Made by a program: the position numbers and the translations under genes. The notes under the pieces were generated by a model. It was given only the letters and a program-made list of their open reading frames with translations, was not told where the DNA came from and did no database searches. A stretch of 64,000 bases of DNA from the NCBI GenBank assembly GCA_041907665.1, contig JAYRGW010000001.1:1-64000 (forward strand), given 5' to 3'. The DNA comes from JAAYUD01 sp041907665. GTDB taxonomy: Bacteria; Bacteroidota; Bacteroidia; Bacteroidales; Bacteroidaceae. The stretch's first letter is position 1; every line of letters begins with the position of its first letter. This document shows positions 46,539-55,731 of the stretch, in pieces.

Positions 46539-47837
46539 ATGACACTTCCAACACTTTATCAGATTTTTATGAGTTGTAACGGCGTTACTACTGATAGCCG
46601 TAATTGTCCCGATGGTTCTTTATTCTTTGCTTTAAAGGGCGATTCGTTTGATGGTAATAAGTTTGCTGCAACAGCTTTGCAAAACGGATCAAGTTATGCT
46701 GTAGTCGATGACTCCAGCGTTGTCGTCGAGGGTGATAAACATTACATTCTTGTAGAAGATACTTTGAAAACATTACAGGATTTGGCAAATTATCATCGTC
46801 ATCAGCTCGGTACTCGAATTATAGGTATTACAGGAACCAATGGAAAAACAACAACTAAAGAACTGATCGCTGCCGTATTGTCTCAATCGCATAATGTACT
46901 CTATACTCAAGGTAATCTGAATAATCATATTGGTGTACCTTTGACATTGCTTCGATTGAAAGCAGACAATGATTTGGCTGTTATTGAAATGGGAGCTAAT
47001 CATCCGGGTGAAATTAAGTTTCTTGTTAATATAGTGGAGCCTAACTATGGTATTATTACTAACGTAGGGAAAGCTCATTTGGAAGGCTTCGGCTCTTTTG
47101 AAGGAGTTATTAAAACAAAAGGCGAACTATATGACTTTTTGCGTAATAAATTGGATTCGACAATCTTTATTCATCATGACAACTCGTATCTGATGAAGAT
47201 GTCCGAAGGATTGAATATAATTCCTTATGGTGCTGCTGATTCGCTTTATGTGAATGGACATGTCACCGATTGTTCACCTTTCTTGTCGTTCGAGTGGAAA
47301 GCAGGGAAAAGTGGTGAATTGCACCATGTAAATACCCAGCTGATAGGTGACTACAACTTCCCTAATGCTTTGGCTGCGATTACTATTGGTCGGTTCTTTG
47401 GCGTTGAACCGAGAAACATAGATAAGGCGTTGTCGGAATACAAACCATCCAATAATCGTTCTCAGCTCAAAAAAACAGAAGAAAATACATTGATAATAGA
47501 TACTTATAATGCTAATCCGACTAGCATGCAGGCTTCACTTAGCAATTTTAATAAGATGCAGGTAAAGAACAAAATGCTTATTTTGGGAGATATGCGCGAG
47601 TTGGGAGCTGAAAGTATAAACGAACATTTAAAGATTATAGACTTTTTGCGGGAATGCAAATTTACCGATGTCGTTTTGGTAGGTAGTCAGTTTGCTGCAT
47701 GCAATTCTGAATTTAAAACTTACCCGGATGCTTCGTCGCTTATTGAAGATCTGAAAAAAAATAAACCGAAAGGACGTACTATACTGATTAAAGGTTCGAA
47801 TGGTATCAAATTGTTTACTGTGCCCGATTATTTGTAA
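46539..47837 (+). CDS. murF: UDP-N-acetylmuramoyl-tripeptide--D-alanyl-D-alanine ligase
   Basis: A 432-residue Mur ligase that adds D-Ala-D-Ala to UDP-MurNAc-tripeptide, the last cytoplasmic step of the stem peptide. GVTTDSRNCPDGSLFFAL is the MurF N-terminal substrate domain; GITGTNGKTTTKELI (about 94-108) the ATP loop; MGANHPGEI and TNVGKAHLEGFGS the central domain; DTYNANPTSMQASL the C-terminal hallmark. It lies apart from the dcw cluster and has its own promoter. Its presence shows the organism makes peptidoglycan as well as salvaging it. Confidence 0.95.
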   Translation: MTLPTLYQIFMSCNGVTTDSRNCPDGSLFFALKGDSFDGNKFAATALQNGSSYAVVDDSSVVVEGDKHYILVEDTLKTLQDLANYHRHQLGTRIIGITGTNGKTTTKELIAAVLSQSHNVLYTQGNLNNHIGVPLTLLRLKADNDLAVIEMGANHPGEIKFLVNIVEPNYGIITNVGKAHLEGFGSFEGVIKTKGELYDFLRNKLDSTIFIHHDNSYLMKMSEGLNIIPYGAADSLYVNGHVTDCSPFLSFEWKAGKSGELHHVNTQLIGDYNFPNALAAITIGRFFGVEPRNIDKALSEYKPSNNRSQLKKTEENTLIIDTYNANPTSMQASLSNFNKMQVKNKMLILGDMRELGAESINEHLKIIDFLRECKFTDVVLVGSQFAACNSEFKTYPDASSLIEDLKKNKPKGRTILIKGSNGIKLFTVPDYL

Positions 47838-47904
47838 ATATTGACTTTTCCCTTCGAAACGTAAGAACTATATACTATACAAAAACTTAAACAGATTTAA
47901 TAAC

Positions 47905-50769
47905 ATGAAAAGGAAGACCTTACTGTGCAGTATTGCTGCGCTGTTGTTGGCGGTATTTTCTTATGCGGGTAATTTTACCAGGCAGGGTAATGTGGTTACT
48001 GTCAACGTGCTGAAGCCTATGCGAAACGGTGCTCGTCAAGTTCGATTGGAAGTGATAAACAGCAAAATTATTCGTATTCAGGCAACTCCGGATGGAACTT
48101 TTTCGAACAGAAAAAGCCTGATTGTTCTACCACAATCGACGAATACGCCATTTGATGTCGTCGATGGGAAAAAGGATGTCAAAGTAATGACTGATGTGCT
48201 GGCTGCTTCTATCTCGAAGGAAGACGGTCGTATTACGTTCTTGGATAAAAATGGCGCTGTCTTATTGCGTGAAGCAAATAGAGGAAAAACATTTAAGTCG
48301 ATCACAGTCGATGAGAAAAGGGGCGTGACATGGCATGCATTGTTCGATAGCAACAATGATGAGGCCTTTTACGGATTGGGTCAGCATCAAGCTAACGAGA
48401 TGAATTATAAAGGCAAAAATGAAGATTTGTTTCAATATAATCCGAAAGTGTCCGTTCCATTTGTAATGAGTAATCATAATTATGGTTTGTTGTGGGATAG
48501 TTATTCTTACTGTCGTTTTGGACAACCGGAGCCATATAAACAATTGAATCGCATCTTCAAATTATTTGATAAAAATGGTAAAGCTGGCGGATTGACCGGT
48601 GTTTATGTTCAGGCAGATGGTAAGACTGTTACTCGCACGGAAGATTCTATCTATTACGAAGATTTCAGACTTATAAAAAATCTGCCACAAAACTTTCGTT
48701 ATAAAGGCGCCAAAGTGACCTACCAGGGTTTTGTGGAGGCAGAGAGAACAGCTATCTATCGCTTTATTCTTTATTATGCCGGTTATATCAAAGTTTATCT
48801 TGATAATAAAATTGTTGTTCCAGAACGTTGGCGTACAGCCTGGAATCCAAATGCATTTAAGTTTTCTTTCGATCTGAAACAAGGAGTTCGCATTCCTATT
48901 CGTATTGAATGGTTGCCCGATGGAGATGTTTCATATTGTGGTTTAAGGGCTAATGCCCCTGTCTCAGAGTCTGAACAGAACAAACTTTCTATATGGAGCG
49001 AGATGAGCCCCGATATGGATTATTATTTCATTGCCGGGAATAATATGGATGATGTCATATCCGGTTATCGGAAGCTCACCGGTAAGGCAGAAGTTATGCC
49101 CAAATGGGCGCTTGGCTTCTGGCAAAGCAGGGAGCGTTATAAATCGGCGGATGAACTACTGTCAACGTTCAAAGAATTTAGAAACCGTAAACTTCCCATC
49201 GATAATATTGTTCAAGACTGGCTCTATTGGAAAGAAGATGATTGGGGAAGCCATCGGTTCGATTCGTTACGTTATCCTGATCCGCAGATGATGCTTGATT
49301 CGTTGCATGCGATGCATGGGCGTTTTATGATTTCTTGCTGGCCCAAGTTTTATGTTACGACTAGCAATTATAAGGAACTCGACAGTCACGGTTGGATGTA
49401 TCATCAAGCAGTGAAGGATAGCATCCGCGATTGGGTAGGACCTGGCTATTTAGGCTCTTTTTATGATGCTTATGCTAGTGGTGCCCGCAAAATGTTTTGG
49501 CGTCAGATGGATGATAATTTATATTCAAAATATAATCATGGCATTGATGCTTGGTGGATGGACGCTAGTGAACCAAATATAAAAGATTGTACTGATATGC
49601 CTTATCGCAAGGCTCTTTGTGGTCCTACCGCTTTGGGACCTTCTACCGAATATTTTAATGCCTATGCGTTGGAGAATGCCGAAGCTATCTATGATGGACA
49701 GCGTTCTGTGATGCCTAATAAGCGTGTGTTTCTACTCACTCGTTCGGGCTTTGCCGGATTGCAACGTTATAGTACCGCTACGTGGAGTGGAGATATTGCT
49801 ACCCGTTGGGAAGATATGAGGGCGCAAATAACTGCGGGATTGAACTTTTCAATGAGCGGTATTCCGTTTTGGGGTATGGATATAGGAGGCTTCTGTGTAG
49901 AAGATAGGTATGTTGCTGCTCAGCAGAACTTTGATAAAACCGGAGAAGAAAATAACGATCTGGCAGAGTGGAGGGAATTAAATGCGCGTTGGAATGAATA
50001 TGGTGCTTTTGTTCCTCTTTATCGTACTCATGGTCAGTGGCCTCTGCGCGAAGTTTGGAATTTGGCTCCGGCATCGCATGCTTGTTATAAAAGTATTGCC
50101 TATTATAGTAAACTGCGCTATAATTTAATGCCTTATCTCTATTCGATGACGGGTTGGGTACATTTTAAAGATTATACCATGATGCGAGGTATGGTAATGG
50201 ATTTTGAAAGAGATCGCAACGTTTATAATTTGACTGATCAGTATATGTTTGGCCCTGCATTGATGGTTTGCCCTGTAGGATATTATAAGATGAGAAGTCG
50301 CGATGTTTATTTTCCAGCAGCTTGCGGATGGTATGATTTTTATAGCAGTAAATATTTTGACGGTGGACAGACATTGAAAGTCGATGCTCCTTATGAGAAG
50401 ATTCCTTTATTTGTCCGTTGCGGTTCTATTATTCCTTTTGGCCCTGACATGCAGTATAGCGATGAGAAAAAGCCCGAATTGATAACTCTTTTCGTATACG
50501 AAGGGGCAAATGGGAATTTTCAGCTTTATGAAGATGAAGGAACAAACTATAATTACGAGAAGGGCAAATATGCAACGATTGAATTCTCATATAATGAGGC
50601 TACCAAAACATTGATTATTGGCGATCGTAAAGGTTCGTATGATGGGATGCTTAATGATCGTCGTTTCAACGTGGTTAAGGTTGGTAGAGATGGGTTGCAA
50701 CCTTTTGATTTGAATGCCAAAGGGCAACTTATTAATTATTCTGGTAAAAAGTTGATCGTTAGGTTGTGA
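47905..50769 (+). CDS. GH31 alpha-glycosidase with inserted PA14 domain
   Basis: A 954-residue secreted enzyme (signal peptide ending FSYAG). The GH31 barrel has its nucleophile in WWMDASEPN (Asp near residue 553) and acid/base in TWSGDIATRWEDM (near 630). A PA14 domain (about 245-345; YQGFVEAERTAIYRFILYYA, LDNKIVV) is inserted before the barrel, as in Bacteroides alpha-xylosidases of xyloglucan loci. Alpha-xylosidase or alpha-glucosidase activity is likely; the choice is uncertain without SusC/SusD context, which is absent. It is followed by a GH2 gene after 91 bp, in which an RNA hairpin lies. Confidence 0.9.
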   Translation: MKRKTLLCSIAALLLAVFSYAGNFTRQGNVVTVNVLKPMRNGARQVRLEVINSKIIRIQATPDGTFSNRKSLIVLPQSTNTPFDVVDGKKDVKVMTDVLAASISKEDGRITFLDKNGAVLLREANRGKTFKSITVDEKRGVTWHALFDSNNDEAFYGLGQHQANEMNYKGKNEDLFQYNPKVSVPFVMSNHNYGLLWDSYSYCRFGQPEPYKQLNRIFKLFDKNGKAGGLTGVYVQADGKTVTRTEDSIYYEDFRLIKNLPQNFRYKGAKVTYQGFVEAERTAIYRFILYYAGYIKVYLDNKIVVPERWRTAWNPNAFKFSFDLKQGVRIPIRIEWLPDGDVSYCGLRANAPVSESEQNKLSIWSEMSPDMDYYFIAGNNMDDVISGYRKLTGKAEVMPKWALGFWQSRERYKSADELLSTFKEFRNRKLPIDNIVQDWLYWKEDDWGSHRFDSLRYPDPQMMLDSLHAMHGRFMISCWPKFYVTTSNYKELDSHGWMYHQAVKDSIRDWVGPGYLGSFYDAYASGARKMFWRQMDDNLYSKYNHGIDAWWMDASEPNIKDCTDMPYRKALCGPTALGPSTEYFNAYALENAEAIYDGQRSVMPNKRVFLLTRSGFAGLQRYSTATWSGDIATRWEDMRAQITAGLNFSMSGIPFWGMDIGGFCVEDRYVAAQQNFDKTGEENNDLAEWRELNARWNEYGAFVPLYRTHGQWPLREVWNLAPASHACYKSIAYYSKLRYNLMPYLYSMTGWVHFKDYTMMRGMVMDFERDRNVYNLTDQYMFGPALMVCPVGYYKMRSRDVYFPAACGWYDFYSSKYFDGGQTLKVDAPYEKIPLFVRCGSIIPFGPDMQYSDEKKPELITLFVYEGANGNFQLYEDEGTNYNYEKGKYATIEFSYNEATKTLIIGDRKGSYDGMLNDRRFNVVKVGRDGLQPFDLNAKGQLINYSGKKLIVRL

Positions 50770-50779
50770 GATATATGTT

Positions 50780-50820
50780 GAAGATTGTTGTGGAAAATAT
50801 TATTTTCTGCGATAATCTTC
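50780..50820 (+). other. Strand-specific RNA hairpin between the GH31 and GH2 genes
   Basis: GAAGATT pairs with AATCTTC, GTTGTGG with CTGCGAT (Watson-Crick plus four G-U pairs) and AAAAT with ATTTT around the loop ATT, giving a 19-bp stem. The G-U pairs mean it is stable as plus-strand RNA but poor as DNA. No T tract follows, so attenuation or 3'-end protection of the GH31 message is more likely than simple termination. Confidence 0.5.
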
Positions 50821-50860
50821 TAAGAATCGTTTAGAATATTTCTTATTTTAATTGTAAACC

Positions 50861-53362
50861 ATGAAGTACAGATTATTGCTTTTGTTTGTTTTTGTTTCGG
50901 CTATCAGTTTTGGGAAAGTCCAGAGCTTGCCGTCTCGCATAAATCAAAATTTTGATAATGGTTGGCGTTTCAGCCTTAATGCTACTGATGAGGCTTCGAA
51001 AACGAGTTTTGATGATAGTGCTTGGCGACTTCTTAATTTGCCTCACGATTGGGCGATTGAAGGAAGTTTTAGTAAAGATAATCCATCGGGAACCGGAGGT
51101 GGTGCTTTGCCGGGCGGTATAGGTTGGTATCGCAAGACTTTCGATATAAAAGATAGATCATTGTTTAAACGCTATTATATTCATTTTGATGGTGTCTATA
51201 TGAATTCTGAAGTCTTTATCAACGGGCATTCACTTGGCACTCGCCCTTATGGTTATATCTCATTTGAGTATGATCTGACACCTTACTTAAATAGGAATGG
51301 AAGTCGAAATGTTATTGCAGTGAGGGTCGATAACGGGCATCAGCCCAATTCGCGTTGGTACTCTGGTTGTGGTATTTATAGGCATGTGCATTTAATTGAA
51401 GTAGGGGATGTGCATGTCGCTCAATGGGGAACTCAGATAACAGCCTCTGATGTAATGAAAGATAAGGCACGGCTAGATATTCGGGTAACAGTGAAGAATG
51501 AGAAAAACAGAACTGTTGGAACCGTTGTTAAAAATGAAATTGTTGATCCTCAAGGTAGGAAAGTAGCCTCTTGTGACAGTCGTATTACTATTAAGGGTGC
51601 AGCCCAGGAGGTTAATACTCAAAGCTGCTATATAAAAGAACCGCAACTATGGGATATTGATAAGCCGAATCTGTACAAAGTTCATACTTATTTGATGGAA
51701 GATAACAAGATTGTCGACGAATATGTTACTTCTATTGGATTGCGTGATTTCTATTTTGATGTAACAAAAGGCTTCTTTTTGAACGGTAAAAACATGAAGA
51801 TAAATGGTGTTTGCCAGCATCATGATTTAGGCTGTTTGGGCGCTGCCCTTAATGATGCGGCTTTGCATCGTCAGCTTAAAATACTGAAAGATATGGGTTG
51901 CAACGCCATTCGTTGTTCTCATAATCCTCCAGCTCCGGAATTGCTTAATATGTGCGATAGTATGGGATTTGTTGTGTTGGATGAAGCTTTCGATATGTGG
52001 CATCGTAAAAAAACAACTTACGATTATGCCAATTATTTTGATAAATGGTATAAGAAAGATCTGATTGATATGGTCGTTCGCGATAGAAATCATCCTTGTA
52101 TTATATTATGGAGTATTGGAAACGAAGTTCTGGAACAATGGAATGATGCCAATGCCGATTCACTTAGTCTGGAACAGGCTAATATGATATTAAATTTCGG
52201 TCATAAGATAATGGATGGAGCCAAAGATGGTAAAAAGAATGTCTGTTCGCTACTGACAATGCAATTGGCAGATATTGTTAGAGGGCTCGATAATCGTCCG
52301 ATTACATCGGCATGTAATGAGTCGTCGCCAAACAATAATCTTTTTTTGGCAAACACGTTGGATGTCATAGGGTTCAATTATCATAATCAGAATATTCCGA
52401 GTGTACCGCAAAACTTTCCGGGTAAGCCGTTTATTATAACCGAAAGTGTATCTGCCTTGCAGACTAGAGGCTATTATCAGATGCCTAGTGATTCAATCAT
52501 GATTTGTCCTGAACGTTGGGATAAGCCATATACCAATCCTTCTTTTTCTTGTTCTGCTTATGACAATTGTCATGTGCCTTGGGGATCTACTCACGAAGAG
52601 ACATGGGATATTGTGAAACATTCACCCTTTGTGAGTGGTCAGTTTATTTGGACTGGGTTTGATTATATTGGAGAACCTACTCCTTATGATTGGCCTGCAC
52701 GGAGTAGTTATTTTGGTATCGTGGATTTGGCTGGTTTTCCTAAAGATTCCTATTATATGTATCAGAGCGAATGGACAAAAAAGCCGGTACTTCATTTGTT
52801 TCCACATTGGAATTGGACTGTTGGGCAAAAAATAGATATGTGGGCTTATTATAATAATGCTGACGAAGTAGAATTGTTTATTAATGGTAAAAGCCAAGGA
52901 CGTCGTCATAAGACAGAGCATCAGTATCATGTTTCTTGGAGTTGTATTTATGAACCGGGTACTGTTCGAGTTGTAGCCTACCAAAAGGGTAAGCCCGTTC
53001 GTCAGGAATCTATTAAGACTGCGAGCGCTCCTGCAGCTATTCGTCTTGTACCTGATAAAAGAATCGTTCGTTCTGATGGTACCGATCTTTGTTTTGTTAC
53101 AGTAGAAATTGTCGATAAGGATGGAAATCTTTGTCCAAATGCAGATAATCTGGTACAATTTAAGGTCAACGATAAAGCTTTTATTGCAGGTGTCGATAAT
53201 GGAAATGAGATATCTTTAGAGCGCTTTAAAGACAATAAACGTAAAGCGTTTTATGGTAAATGCCTGGTGGTACTTCAGAATAAGGGGATACAAGGAACTA
53301 TAGAATTGACTGCCTTTGGCAAAGGTCTTGCAAAAGGATCTTTGAAAGTAGTTGTTCGTTAA
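50861..53362 (+). CDS. GH2 beta-galactosidase-type glycosidase
   Basis: An 833-residue secreted glycosidase (signal peptide to about residue 22). It has a sugar-binding jelly-roll domain (NFDNGWRFSLNATDE; LPHDWAIEG; GIGWYRKTF), an Ig-like domain (about 195-300) and the TIM barrel with acid/base Glu in LWSIGNEV (about 420) and nucleophile in FIITESVSA (about 527). C-terminal DUF4982-like and Ig-like domains complete the usual Bacteroidetes layout. GH2 members include beta-galactosidases, glucuronidases and mannosidases; the exact specificity is undetermined. It likely works with the GH31 enzyme on one plant or host glycan. Confidence 0.9.
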   Translation: MKYRLLLLFVFVSAISFGKVQSLPSRINQNFDNGWRFSLNATDEASKTSFDDSAWRLLNLPHDWAIEGSFSKDNPSGTGGGALPGGIGWYRKTFDIKDRSLFKRYYIHFDGVYMNSEVFINGHSLGTRPYGYISFEYDLTPYLNRNGSRNVIAVRVDNGHQPNSRWYSGCGIYRHVHLIEVGDVHVAQWGTQITASDVMKDKARLDIRVTVKNEKNRTVGTVVKNEIVDPQGRKVASCDSRITIKGAAQEVNTQSCYIKEPQLWDIDKPNLYKVHTYLMEDNKIVDEYVTSIGLRDFYFDVTKGFFLNGKNMKINGVCQHHDLGCLGAALNDAALHRQLKILKDMGCNAIRCSHNPPAPELLNMCDSMGFVVLDEAFDMWHRKKTTYDYANYFDKWYKKDLIDMVVRDRNHPCIILWSIGNEVLEQWNDANADSLSLEQANMILNFGHKIMDGAKDGKKNVCSLLTMQLADIVRGLDNRPITSACNESSPNNNLFLANTLDVIGFNYHNQNIPSVPQNFPGKPFIITESVSALQTRGYYQMPSDSIMICPERWDKPYTNPSFSCSAYDNCHVPWGSTHEETWDIVKHSPFVSGQFIWTGFDYIGEPTPYDWPARSSYFGIVDLAGFPKDSYYMYQSEWTKKPVLHLFPHWNWTVGQKIDMWAYYNNADEVELFINGKSQGRRHKTEHQYHVSWSCIYEPGTVRVVAYQKGKPVRQESIKTASAPAAIRLVPDKRIVRSDGTDLCFVTVEIVDKDGNLCPNADNLVQFKVNDKAFIAGVDNGNEISLERFKDNKRKAFYGKCLVVLQNKGIQGTIELTAFGKGLAKGSLKVVVR

Positions 53363-53382
53363 AAGAATATTTGCTATTTTTG
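53351..53382 (+). promoter_or_regulatory. Promoter of the histidine phosphatase gene
   Basis: GTTG (53351-53354, one mismatch to TTTG), a 20-base spacer, then TATTTTTG (53375-53382). The predicted start near 53389 gives a leader of about 26 bases. It overlaps the 3' end of the GH2 gene. Confidence 0.5.
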
Positions 53383-53414
53383 TTGCTCACAATTAAATAT
53401 CACTTTATAGAGTT

Positions 53415-54677
53415 ATGAGATGTAAATATTTATGGATCGTTCTGCTTGTGCCATTCTTCTCTTTGGAAGCTCAGACTACCAAAGAGGATGTGATGAAGAA
53501 TATTCTTCAGGCAGGTGGCACTTATTACAGTTATCCCACTCCAACAGGTAAGCTTTCGCCTGCTCCTAAAGGATATAAACCTTTTTATATCAGTCATTAT
53601 GGACGTCATGGATCACGGTATATGACGACAAATAAGAACTACACATATGTTATTAATGCGTTGGAAAAAGCAGATAGTTGCCATTCTTTGACTAGCTATG
53701 GACAGGATGTGTTGAGGCGTCTTAAAGTCGCTTATGCTGATGCCTATCTTCGAGATGGAGATTTGTCAAAACTAGGGGCTATGCAACATCGTCAAATAGC
53801 GACCCGGATGTATCGCAACTTTCCTGAAGTATTCCAGCCCGGAACCTTTGTTGATGCTAAGTCTTCGGTCGTTACTCGGTGCGCCATCAGTATGGCAAAC
53901 TTTTGTAATGCTTTGCAGGGAATGAATCCGAAGCTGAATGTTGCCATGGAAACAAGTCAACGGAATATGTGGTATATTGCCAATGATGAAGATAGTATCC
54001 CTAATAATGCTCAAGATACAATCTTAAAGAAGCAACTGAGAGATTTTACAAAAAAAATGTTTAGGCCAGGCAGACTCGTGTCAAAGCTTTTTGCAGATCA
54101 GGATTATATAAAGAAGAACGTTGAGGGAGAACGTTTGATGGATAAGCTTTATAATATTGCCGAAGATATGCAGTGCCAGCCTCAACTAAAATTGTCATTC
54201 TTTGATTTGTTTACCGATGACGAGCTATTCGATATATGGCAAACAGATAATGCAGGGTGGTGCTTGTGGAAAGGGTTTATGCCGGGCTCTGCTCCTAGAT
54301 ACAAAGCGTATTACGGTTTGCTCCGCAACATACTCGATAATGCCGATACGGCTATTCGTCAAGGAGGAACATCGGTGACCCTCCGTTTTGGTCATGACAG
54401 TATACTTGCACCGTTGGCCTATTTACTACATCTGAAAGGTTGTGACAATTTTACTGCTGATTTGAATAATTTATATAAATATTGGTCGGACTTCAAAGTT
54501 GTTCCAATGGCTGGTAATATACAACTTATCTTCTATCGTAAAGCTGGATCGGACGATGTTCTGGTGAAATTCTTACTACATGAAAAGGAAACATCTATTC
54601 CTGTAAAAACGGATATGGCTCCTTATTATCATTGGAAAGATGTAGAAGCCTTTTATCGTTCTGAATTGGCTAAATGA
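53415..54677 (+). CDS. Histidine acid phosphatase, MINPP/phytase-like
   Basis: A 420-residue secreted branch-2 histidine phosphatase (signal peptide ending LEAQ). SHYGRHGSRYM (about residues 60-70) is the RHGxR phospho-acceptor motif and RFGHDSILAPLAYLL (about 325-339) holds the catalytic HD pair; WCLWKGFMPG is typical of Bacteroidetes multiple inositol-polyphosphate phosphatases. It would release phosphate from phytate in the periplasm or in vesicles. It has its own promoter and a strong terminator directly downstream. Confidence 0.85.
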   Translation: MRCKYLWIVLLVPFFSLEAQTTKEDVMKNILQAGGTYYSYPTPTGKLSPAPKGYKPFYISHYGRHGSRYMTTNKNYTYVINALEKADSCHSLTSYGQDVLRRLKVAYADAYLRDGDLSKLGAMQHRQIATRMYRNFPEVFQPGTFVDAKSSVVTRCAISMANFCNALQGMNPKLNVAMETSQRNMWYIANDEDSIPNNAQDTILKKQLRDFTKKMFRPGRLVSKLFADQDYIKKNVEGERLMDKLYNIAEDMQCQPQLKLSFFDLFTDDELFDIWQTDNAGWCLWKGFMPGSAPRYKAYYGLLRNILDNADTAIRQGGTSVTLRFGHDSILAPLAYLLHLKGCDNFTADLNNLYKYWSDFKVVPMAGNIQLIFYRKAGSDDVLVKFLLHEKETSIPVKTDMAPYYHWKDVEAFYRSELAK

Positions 54678-54689
54678 TATGGTACCAGA

Positions 54690-54737
54690 ATAAAGAGAGA
54701 GTGATGCCGTTTGTTAATGGCATCACTCTCTCTTTAT
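54690..54737. terminator. Strong bidirectional terminator hairpin
   Basis: A perfect 19-bp stem (54690-54708 with 54719-54737; core AGAGAGAGTGATGCC) around a 10-base loop, 13 bp after the phosphatase stop. Flanking A and T runs on both sides suit termination from the phosphatase gene and from the convergent lipoprotein gene. Confidence 0.85.
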
Positions 54738-54862
54738 AAAATACTTTGTATCCATAAAAGTATAAGTCAACGCTAAGCTGCAAGTATGAGAAAAAAGTGG
54801 ACTACTTTGGTGTTCCGCTTACAATATTCGTCTCCTGAATTTAAGTTTGCATAAATAATTTG

Positions 54863-55420
54863 CTATGGTTCTTCTTCAGGAAAATATAGATTGCTTCTAT
54901 AAATTCCTCGACTGATTTCTTTGCCAATCTCTTCCGTTGTGTTGAGGTAGACAATACATGTCCATTTACTTCTGACCATCATTCTGTCTGCATAAAAAGC
55001 TTGTCCGGTCTTTCGATCGATCAAGGAATTATGTACCGAACCTATATATTTCCTTTTACGACCAGGGGATATAATGTCGCAATCGGGATCCCATTTGTCT
55101 TTAATATTCTCAAAAACAATAAGCTTACCGGGTATTATAAATAATAGCGAATCGGCTTTTAGGGGAATCTGTTTCAAAATGGATCTAACAAGGTGGCGAC
55201 TGCCTGCATATTTGTGGAAATCTTTTTTGCGAGTAATAATATTCAAAGTATCTGCGGATAGAAAATTAAAGGAGTCCAGGTTGAATATCATTTGGTGAGA
55301 TAATTCCTTTACTGTAGCATGTTTTTGATCTACCATCCACATCCCTTTCTTCATGAAGTGGTAACTATTGCACGAAGATAATGTAATGAGGAGTGCTATG
55401 TATAACAAATAGTATTTCAT
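54863..55420 (-). CDS. Hypothetical lipoprotein
   Basis: A 185-residue protein whose N-terminus MKYYLLYIALLITLSSCNSY is a signal sequence with lipobox LSSC (Cys 17). The mature part has no domain I recognise. It contains LLFIIPGKLIVFENI and a basic GRKRKYIGSV stretch, with mixed alpha/beta character. It is a single gene convergent with the phosphatase and lies downstream of a degenerate stretch at 55421-55731. Codon use looks like that of its neighbours. The function is unknown. Confidence 0.7.
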   Translation of the reverse strand: MKYYLLYIALLITLSSCNSYHFMKKGMWMVDQKHATVKELSHQMIFNLDSFNFLSADTLNIITRKKDFHKYAGSRHLVRSILKQIPLKADSLLFIIPGKLIVFENIKDKWDPDCDIISPGRKRKYIGSVHNSLIDRKTGQAFYADRMMVRSKWTCIVYLNTTEEIGKEISRGIYRSNLYFPEEEP

Positions 55421-55731
55421 TGTATGAACTATTTAGTGTTTTTCGAGCATGTCACAATTGGGCGCTTGATTAGGCAAATCAGATAGCCCCAATTTGATGC
55501 CTGTTGATGCTTCCATTTGTGCCCCTTTATTTTTGCTTTGCCAGAACTTTTGTTACTGCTTATAAAAAGTCTCTCTATCTGCCTTAGTTTGTTCCTTAAA
55601 ATGATAGAAGCATACGGGCGAAATATTCCTTTGCTTTAAAGTTAAGATGGTAAAGTGCATATCTTTGGTATTTAGGAGACTGTGCCGAACACACCCCGGC
55701 ACAGTCTAAATAAATAAAGGAGAGAGAGTCT
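55421..55731. other. Spacer with a possible decayed small gene (minus strand)
   Basis: Between the lipoprotein and BlaR1-like genes. On the minus strand an ATG at 55660 opens a 75-codon frame interrupted by one in-frame TAA (55555-55553) and ending at 55433; see findings. No family is recognised. A hairpin at 55679-55705 lies at its upstream edge. Confidence 0.35.
55679..55705. terminator. Hairpin after the BlaR1-like gene
   Basis: ACTGTGCCG (55679-55687) pairs with CGGCACAGT (55697-55705) around AACACACCC. It is GC-rich and lies 27 bp past the minus-strand stop codon. The following minus-strand bases are not a T run, so it may be a weak or Rho-assisted terminator. Confidence 0.55.
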
